Shown one piece after another: positions 59,398-64,000 of a stretch of DNA of 64,000 bases (positions within the stretch are counted from its first letter, which is position 1; each line of letters opens with the position of its first letter). The notes beneath the pieces are model-generated. The model saw only the letters and a list, made by a program, of their open reading frames with translations. It made no database searches and had not been told where the DNA came from. Position numbers and translations under genes: made by a program. The DNA is from Bacteroidota bacterium (lineage in GTDB: Bacteria > Bacteroidota > Bacteroidia > Flavobacteriales_D > Crocinitomicaceae), in assembly GCA_030148165.1 (NCBI GenBank), contig JASBTZ010000007.1, positions 576,256 through 640,255 of the forward strand. Direction: 5' to 3'.

Positions 59398-60864
59398 TTA
59401 TTTCTCTTTAAATAGTTGCGTTGCTTTTTTGAAGTAATAAGCATCCAGCTTACGATCATTTAGAATCTGTGGATCCAAGTAAAGATCCGGTTCTTTGATT
59501 TTAAATGGATCGTCACTTTGCTTAAGTTGAGAATAATAAGTGTTTGGGTTTACAAATAAAACAAAGCCGGATTTAGGTAATGTTACCTCAAGCGTTCCAG
59601 AATTTCCTTTATAAAAACTACCACCAGCCGGTCGCCCGATAATTTTGGCATTTACAAGAGATTTTAAGTGACATGCCAGCATGGATGCAGATGAGAAAGT
59701 TCCTTCGTCGGTTACAACTATTACATCTCCTTTGAAAATCAATGTGCTGTCCTTGGCTTTGGTCTTGATCACACCATCATTAAATAATCCCCGGCGAGAC
59801 ATATATCGTTGCTTTCTACTCATTTGCCAATGTCGGATATAATCGAACCCTAACTTCTTGATGTATTTGTTTTTCGTTTTGAACGTAGGTTTTTCAACGA
59901 CGTAACGACCCAGGTTGACGTCCGCCCCTAAAAAATAGCTCATGAATTCGTATTGCATGACCCCACCAGTGTTGCCACGTACGTCGATGACCAGCTTGTC
60001 GATGTTTTTATCCTTCATACTCTTAAAGGAGCGTTCAAGAAAATCACGGTACGAAGGACCGCCGCAAGCAACAAATGAATGAAATCGGAAGTACCCATAT
60101 TTTGATCTGATGATCTTAAATTCACCGTATTCCGTTTCGAAAGAACTTAGTTTAACTGTATAATCGGCAATTCGTTTATTCATCGTATGAACCGGAGCGG
60201 ATCCTCTAATCAGGTTTATTTCAATCGTATCATTTCGTTTAAGATACTTGACCGGAATCGTGTCATTAGAAAAGGGATCCGATAGGTGTCGGTAGAATTC
60301 AAAAAGATGACTCGCCTGATGATATTTAAATCCGATTTGATCTTCATCAGAAGAAATATAGTTACCGATCAATTGCATCATCTCATCTACTGATCGATGA
60401 TTGATTTCGATGATTTCGCTTTTGTCAGGTATTCCAAGGATTTGATTTCTGTTAAAATTCGAAGCAAAAGAAGTAGGATAATCCCTTGGGTCAAGTTGAT
60501 TGAATAATAATTTCTTTCCTTCCAGATAATAATCGATTGGTAACGAGTTCCTTTCCGCGAGCATTTCGTTAAATACTTTGCGATTTGGATAGATCTGAGT
60601 GTGACCGCATTTTAATTTGCGAAGGGTACTGCTGTATAATTTGAAGTTTTCTTGAAGCGTGAATGCTTGATCGAGTTCAGCTTCCAATTGATTAAAATAG
60701 ATTTCAATACTGTCCTTGTCGGTGTGCAAATCAATCAATCCCTCTTTTTCATGAAGGACATCATAAAATACTTGGTAATCTTTATTCTGAGAACGATTAC
60801 GTTGATTACTGATGGAAATAGTCAGTATAAAAAGAAGGACACAAATTAACTTAAAACTCTTCAT
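59398..60864 (-). CDS. S41 family peptidase, tricorn/IRBP-like
   Basis: 488 residues from the ATG at 60864; an upstream ATG at 60879 adds five. A hydrophobic N-terminus suggests export or anchoring. GHTQIYP near residue 88 contributes a histidine, DVRGNTGG lies near 295 and EGTFSSAS near 390 carries the likely nucleophile serine. At the place of the catalytic lysine of CtpA-type enzymes there is GRPAGGS, so a Ser-His mechanism is more likely. Envelope protein turnover is a possible role. Confidence 0.87.
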   Translation of the reverse strand: MKSFKLICVLLFILTISISNQRNRSQNKDYQVFYDVLHEKEGLIDLHTDKDSIEIYFNQLEAELDQAFTLQENFKLYSSTLRKLKCGHTQIYPNRKVFNEMLAERNSLPIDYYLEGKKLLFNQLDPRDYPTSFASNFNRNQILGIPDKSEIIEINHRSVDEMMQLIGNYISSDEDQIGFKYHQASHLFEFYRHLSDPFSNDTIPVKYLKRNDTIEINLIRGSAPVHTMNKRIADYTVKLSSFETEYGEFKIIRSKYGYFRFHSFVACGGPSYRDFLERSFKSMKDKNIDKLVIDVRGNTGGVMQYEFMSYFLGADVNLGRYVVEKPTFKTKNKYIKKLGFDYIRHWQMSRKQRYMSRRGLFNDGVIKTKAKDSTLIFKGDVIVVTDEGTFSSASMLACHLKSLVNAKIIGRPAGGSFYKGNSGTLEVTLPKSGFVLFVNPNTYYSQLKQSDDPFKIKEPDLYLDPQILNDRKLDAYYFKKATQLFKEK

Positions 60865-60922
60865 GTGACGCGAATTCACTTACATAACGAATTAAAACTC
60901 GCCTGTCACATATGAAGATACA

Positions 60923-62017
60923 CTATTTTAATTTTTCTTTTGCCTGTGCCGAATAAAAACCATTTTGTTCGGCAACCTTTTTATAGATTTCGTTAGCCTT
61001 AACGGTGTTACCCTTTTTTTCATGACATTGGGCAATTAACCATAAGGCCTCTTCATCGAAATTAGAGTACTTTCCATTTATACAGGTCTCGAATAGCTTT
61101 TGTGCACGGTCGTATTCTTTTAAGTTAAAGAGGCACAATCCGCCATAGAAATTCGCATTGATGTCATCCTTATACGTTGCAAGAATCGTTTCAAATCTGG
61201 CTAATGCTCTTTTGTAAGAGTTCCTGCTGAAGTAACGCATGGTCTTATCAAGGTATTCCACATAAGGAACGTCAAGCTCACGAACCGTCTGATCAAATTC
61301 TTCTGCATGTTGATTTTCCTTATTGGCTGGTGTACCCGTTAATATGATCTGTTTTGTTTTAACTGTTGGATTAGATCGATACTTTCTGTAATCTACCAAC
61401 TTCAGATCATGCAGATACACCTCCTTTGCGTAGAAGTGCTCTCGCACAGGTTCTAACACTTCGGGTTCGATTTCAATGTCCAGAATAGGCAGATCCTCTA
61501 TTGTGAGTTCAATAGGAATTAAATCCGGATCGGATTTTTTCTCTTGAAAATCGTTTTTAATTGTTTCAGCCTTGATTTGTTCTTCCAGCGGAGCAATTGA
61601 CATATCTTCTATTTGCTGAGGTAATACAAGATCTGATTCGTCGAACTGCATTTCCTGTCCTTCTTCCAGTGAAAGCAGAACCTGGTTGTCATTTTGTTCT
61701 TGATTCGTTGTTTCTTCTGGATGATTACCAAATAGCATATATCCCGCGAAAATTACACCGACAACCAGAACACCTGATACAATGATGAATCCACTACCCG
61801 AGGGATTAAACTTCTTGTCTAGTCGCTTCATGACCTTTGTGTCATAGTTTAGTTTTTCCCACCCTTCAAGAGCATCACTGTCAAATTCGTTGTAGCTTGA
61901 CTGCATTTCGATATCATTTCGATCCGCATTATCAGTCGCTGCTCCATATCGCTCCAAATCTTTTCGTGACAAGTTCCTTTCGGGCCTGAAAATTCTATTT
62001 ATCCAATTATTTTTCAT
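60923..62017 (-). CDS. Membrane protein with TPR domain, probable sigma-factor partner
   Basis: 364 residues: a cytoplasmic N-terminus (1-72) with EFDSDALEGWEKL, a motif common in Bacteroidota proteins next to ECF sigma factors; a transmembrane helix (about 77-97); an acidic periplasmic spacer; and TPR repeats near the C-terminus (RALARFETILATYKDDINAN). It overlaps the sigma gene by 11 bases, the typical context of an anti-sigma or regulatory partner. No zinc-type anti-sigma motif is visible. Confidence 0.75.
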   Translation of the reverse strand: MKNNWINRIFRPERNLSRKDLERYGAATDNADRNDIEMQSSYNEFDSDALEGWEKLNYDTKVMKRLDKKFNPSGSGFIIVSGVLVVGVIFAGYMLFGNHPEETTNQEQNDNQVLLSLEEGQEMQFDESDLVLPQQIEDMSIAPLEEQIKAETIKNDFQEKKSDPDLIPIELTIEDLPILDIEIEPEVLEPVREHFYAKEVYLHDLKLVDYRKYRSNPTVKTKQIILTGTPANKENQHAEEFDQTVRELDVPYVEYLDKTMRYFSRNSYKRALARFETILATYKDDINANFYGGLCLFNLKEYDRAQKLFETCINGKYSNFDEEALWLIAQCHEKKGNTVKANEIYKKVAEQNGFYSAQAKEKLK

Positions 62018-62567
62018 GGCTACCCTCCATCATAATTTTCAAATTGCGCTTTCCATTCTGGATTGCACTTTTTACTTTCTTTATACTGATATTCAATTCT
62101 GCGGCAATTTCCTGATAACTTTTTTGATCCAGATAGAAGTACTTAATGCACATTCTCTGCAAATCTTTGAGATCTTCAATTGCCGTTTCAAGTCTGCTTA
62201 ATTGCTCTTCTTTAACAGATGCATTTTCAGTCGTTTCATTGCTCGTTAATCGGTCTTCAATTTCTTGTGTAACCGGTCCTTTCTTTCTCAAGCGCATCAG
62301 ACACTCATTTCGACAAACCATGTATAACCATGATTTAAAATGTTTGATCTCATGTTTCGCAATCTTCTTACCCAGATTTTCAAAGACATCCATGGTAAGA
62401 TCCTCAGCTTCGTGAACATTCTTTAAGTATTTCATGGCAGTACCCATTACCAGATGACCATACCTTTGATATAATTCTCCGACAATGCCGTTGCGTTGTC
62501 GTTCCTTATATGAATGAATCAGCTCAGCATCAGTAAATGATCCGTATTTATTCCTATTCAGCAGCAC
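62007..62567 (-). CDS. ECF-type RNA polymerase sigma factor
   Basis: 186 residues. Region 2 (about 20-95) contains EAEDLTMDVFENL and KHFKSWLYMVCRNECL; region 4 (about 130-180) has the helix-turn-helix YQEIAAELNISIKKVKSAIQ. It heads a five-gene minus cluster. It should recognise its own promoters, whose sequence cannot be told here. Confidence 0.92.
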   Translation of the reverse strand: MLLNRNKYGSFTDAELIHSYKERQRNGIVGELYQRYGHLVMGTAMKYLKNVHEAEDLTMDVFENLGKKIAKHEIKHFKSWLYMVCRNECLMRLRKKGPVTQEIEDRLTSNETTENASVKEEQLSRLETAIEDLKDLQRMCIKYFYLDQKSYQEIAAELNISIKKVKSAIQNGKRNLKIMMEGSHEK

Positions 62568-62644
62568 TTGTTATTATAGATGATTGAATTGCACTTATTC
62601 CATAAATATATCAGGAAAACATTTCTTTATGTACATTTAGTGTG

Positions 62645-63622
62645 ATGAAAAAGATTGCACTAATTACTTCAGGAGGAGATGCACCCGGTATGAATGCCTG
62701 TGTAAGAGCGATAGTTAAGACTGCTTTACATTACGGTTTGACACCTATTGGATTTTACGATGGCTATGATGGTTTGATGAATAATAACACAATCTATTTC
62801 AAGTATGCAGACGTAGATAATATTATCCATCGGGGTGGGACAGTTTTAGGAACAGCGCGAAGTGAAGAGTTCAAAACAAAAGAAGGTCGTCAACAGGCGA
62901 TTAAAAATTTGAAATCACATGGTGTTGATGCCTTTATTTGCATTGGTGGTGATGGAACATTTACGGGGGCAAACATCCTTTCAGCAGAAATGGATATTCC
63001 AGTCATTGGTATTCCTGGCACTATTGATAACGACATATATGGTACAGATCATACTATTGGATATGACACAGCGTTGAATACGGTGATCGAAGCAGTTGAT
63101 AAGATTCGCGATACAGCAGGCAGTCACCATCGAATATTCTTTGTGGAAGTGATGGGTCGTGCAGCTGGATTTATTGCCTTGAATTCAGCCATTGCATCAG
63201 GTGCGGAGAATGTTTTGATTCCTGAGGAACTAACGGACATTGAAAAACTCGCATCAGATCTTAAGGAGCAAAATAAAGGTAAGAGAAGTTCCATGGTCAT
63301 TGTAGCGGAAGGAGATGACGGTGGTGGAGCTAAGGAAATCATGGAAAAGGTTGCGCCCTATTTGGAGGGGTACACTTTGCGCCACTCAGTTTTAGGTCAT
63401 ATTCAGCGTGGTGGGAATCCTTCTGCTTTTGACAGAATGCTTGCTACGCGTATGGGGTCGTATGCTGTGGACCTAATACTGAAGGATGAATCCAACATCA
63501 TGATAGGCTCAAAAGGTGACGATCTGGTAACGCTTCCATTGGAGAAGGCAATCCGTATTCATCCATCACCTGATCTTTCAAAGTTGGAGATGTTAAAGAA
63601 GCTTCGTACCCAGGAATTATAG
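62645..63622 (+). CDS. pfkA: ATP-dependent 6-phosphofructokinase
   Basis: 325 residues from the ATG at 62645; a GTG at 62642 would add one. TSGGDAPGMNACVRAIV, GGDGTFTGA, PGTIDNDIYGTDHTIGYDTA and EVMGRAAGFI are active-site regions. The GGDGT form points to ATP rather than pyrophosphate. Catalyses the committed step of glycolysis. Divergent from the sigma-factor gene; a TACATTTA box lies at 62632-62639. Confidence 0.97.
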   Translation: MKKIALITSGGDAPGMNACVRAIVKTALHYGLTPIGFYDGYDGLMNNNTIYFKYADVDNIIHRGGTVLGTARSEEFKTKEGRQQAIKNLKSHGVDAFICIGGDGTFTGANILSAEMDIPVIGIPGTIDNDIYGTDHTIGYDTALNTVIEAVDKIRDTAGSHHRIFFVEVMGRAAGFIALNSAIASGAENVLIPEELTDIEKLASDLKEQNKGKRSSMVIVAEGDDGGGAKEIMEKVAPYLEGYTLRHSVLGHIQRGGNPSAFDRMLATRMGSYAVDLILKDESNIMIGSKGDDLVTLPLEKAIRIHPSPDLSKLEMLKKLRTQEL

Positions 63623-63682
63623 CTTCATATTCTGTACAATTTTATTCGTCGATTTTTTTCAAAAAAAGTTTGTTGAAAGCCA

Positions 63683-63737
63683 TTGTTATATTGGAATAGT
63701 TACATATCTTTGCCCCCCGCTTTAAACGTAAAGTGGG
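63683..63737 (+). promoter_or_regulatory. rRNA promoter P1 with initial hairpin
   Basis: TTG at 63683-63685 and TATCTTTG at 63705-63712, exactly 19 bases apart. Three bases later CCCGCTTTA (63716-63724) pairs TAAAGTGGG (63729-63737) around AACG, with one G-U pair. The predicted start of transcription falls at the hairpin. Confidence 0.85.
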
Positions 63738-63755
63738 ATATTTTTTGAGAGGGTG

Positions 63756-63774
63756 TTTGGAATTTTTTTCCAAA
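63756..63774 (+). repeat. Inverted repeat between rRNA promoters
   Basis: TTTGGAA and TTCCAAA form a seven-pair stem around five T, directly before the P2 -33 region. Possibly a pause or terminator-like structure for P1 transcripts, or an operator. Confidence 0.5.
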
Positions 63775-63778
63775 AGAG

Positions 63779-63823
63779 TTGTCAGAACAAAAACCTTGTA
63801 TATCTTTGCCGACCCAAATCGGT
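63779..63823 (+). promoter_or_regulatory. rRNA promoter P2 with initial hairpin
   Basis: TTG at 63779-63781 and TATCTTTG at 63801-63808, again exactly 19 bases apart. CCGA (63809-63812) pairs TCGG (63819-63822) around CCCAAA. The same element order as P1 and the rpsL promoter. Confidence 0.85.
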
Positions 63824-63963
63824 TGAGATGCGGGATTTATTTTTTGGTGTTTACGGATACTGAGGAGTAACAAGAGAGTTCTTTGAAAGATTGAGAAATA
63901 AGGAAACAGCGTAAAGAAGAATTAAAATCCAAGCGAGTCCTAGACAAAAATTCAAAGTTTTAT
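63824..63963 (+). promoter_or_regulatory. 16S rRNA leader region
   Basis: About 140 bases between P2 and the 16S gene. GTTCTTTGAAA (63878-63888) resembles the boxA antitermination element found in rRNA leaders of Bacteroidota. No open frame. Confidence 0.55.

Positions 63964-64000
<37 letters not shown>

Noticed and set aside
63646..63668. T-run plus A-run palindrome after pfkA
   Set aside because: An A/T-only repeat with a one-base centre; it lacks a GC stem, so I do not call it a terminator.

Overview
The window comes from an AT-rich genome of the phylum Bacteroidota, most likely a marine-type member of the Flavobacteriales. Evidence: promoters of the TTG-N19-TAnnTTTG type, almost no Shine-Dalgarno sequences, a secreted protein with a type IX secretion C-terminal domain, DUF5686 and DUF4230 proteins, an E/A-rich tail on L17, zinc-ligand-free S4, S14 and L36, and the order rplQ-carA-eno. 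I found no insertion sequence, prophage, CRISPR array or tRNA gene. The window ends about 30 bases inside a 16S rRNA gene.

Layout. 1-9.9 kb: a SprT-like metalloprotease cut by the left edge, a lipid-transport ABC pair (MlaE/MlaF type), rmuC with a BamA/TamA-type outer membrane protein, two small lipoproteins, then tatC, a DUF5686 outer membrane protein and lptB on the minus strand. 10-12.2 kb: recQ. 12.2-20.3 kb: a tightly packed minus-strand run (etfB, etfA, bifunctional nuclease, CNT nucleoside transporter, LuxE-type acyl-adenylating protein, half-size TSUP permease, M20 amidohydrolase, two DUF4230 paralogues, a lipoprotein). pdhB diverges from etfB.

22.3-39.9 kb: one merged str-S10-spc-alpha ribosomal super-operon (rpsL to rplQ, with fusA, secY, infA and rpoA and without tuf), including the very short rpmD and rpmJ. 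Spacers are mostly 5-35 bases, but five gaps of 60-105 bases each hold inverted repeats and look like cis-acting RNA structures. carA and eno follow, overlapping by 29 bases.

42.5-63.6 kb: a large glycine-rich type IX secreted protein, urocanate hydratase, a RecB/AddA-like helicase-nuclease, an MbnP/MbnH-type pair (probable copper protein and its dihaem maturase), a conserved cytoplasmic protein of unknown function coupled to a WYL regulator, PaaG- and PaaH-like enzymes, a TPR lipoprotein, and a minus-strand cluster headed by an ECF sigma factor (membrane TPR protein, S41 peptidase, lipoprotein, DUF2306 protein). pfkA and a two-promoter rRNA operon start close the window.

Most of the content is core housekeeping. 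The signals I consider least described are non-coding: hairpins placed 1-5 bases after the -7 element of the rRNA, rpsL and pdhB promoters, structured gaps in the ribosomal operon, a possible small RNA just upstream of the rpsL promoter, and an exact TAACTTTG-N16-ATG arrangement in front of secY, carA and hutU. Among proteins, the MbnP/MbnH pair and the 473-residue protein with its WYL partner stand out.
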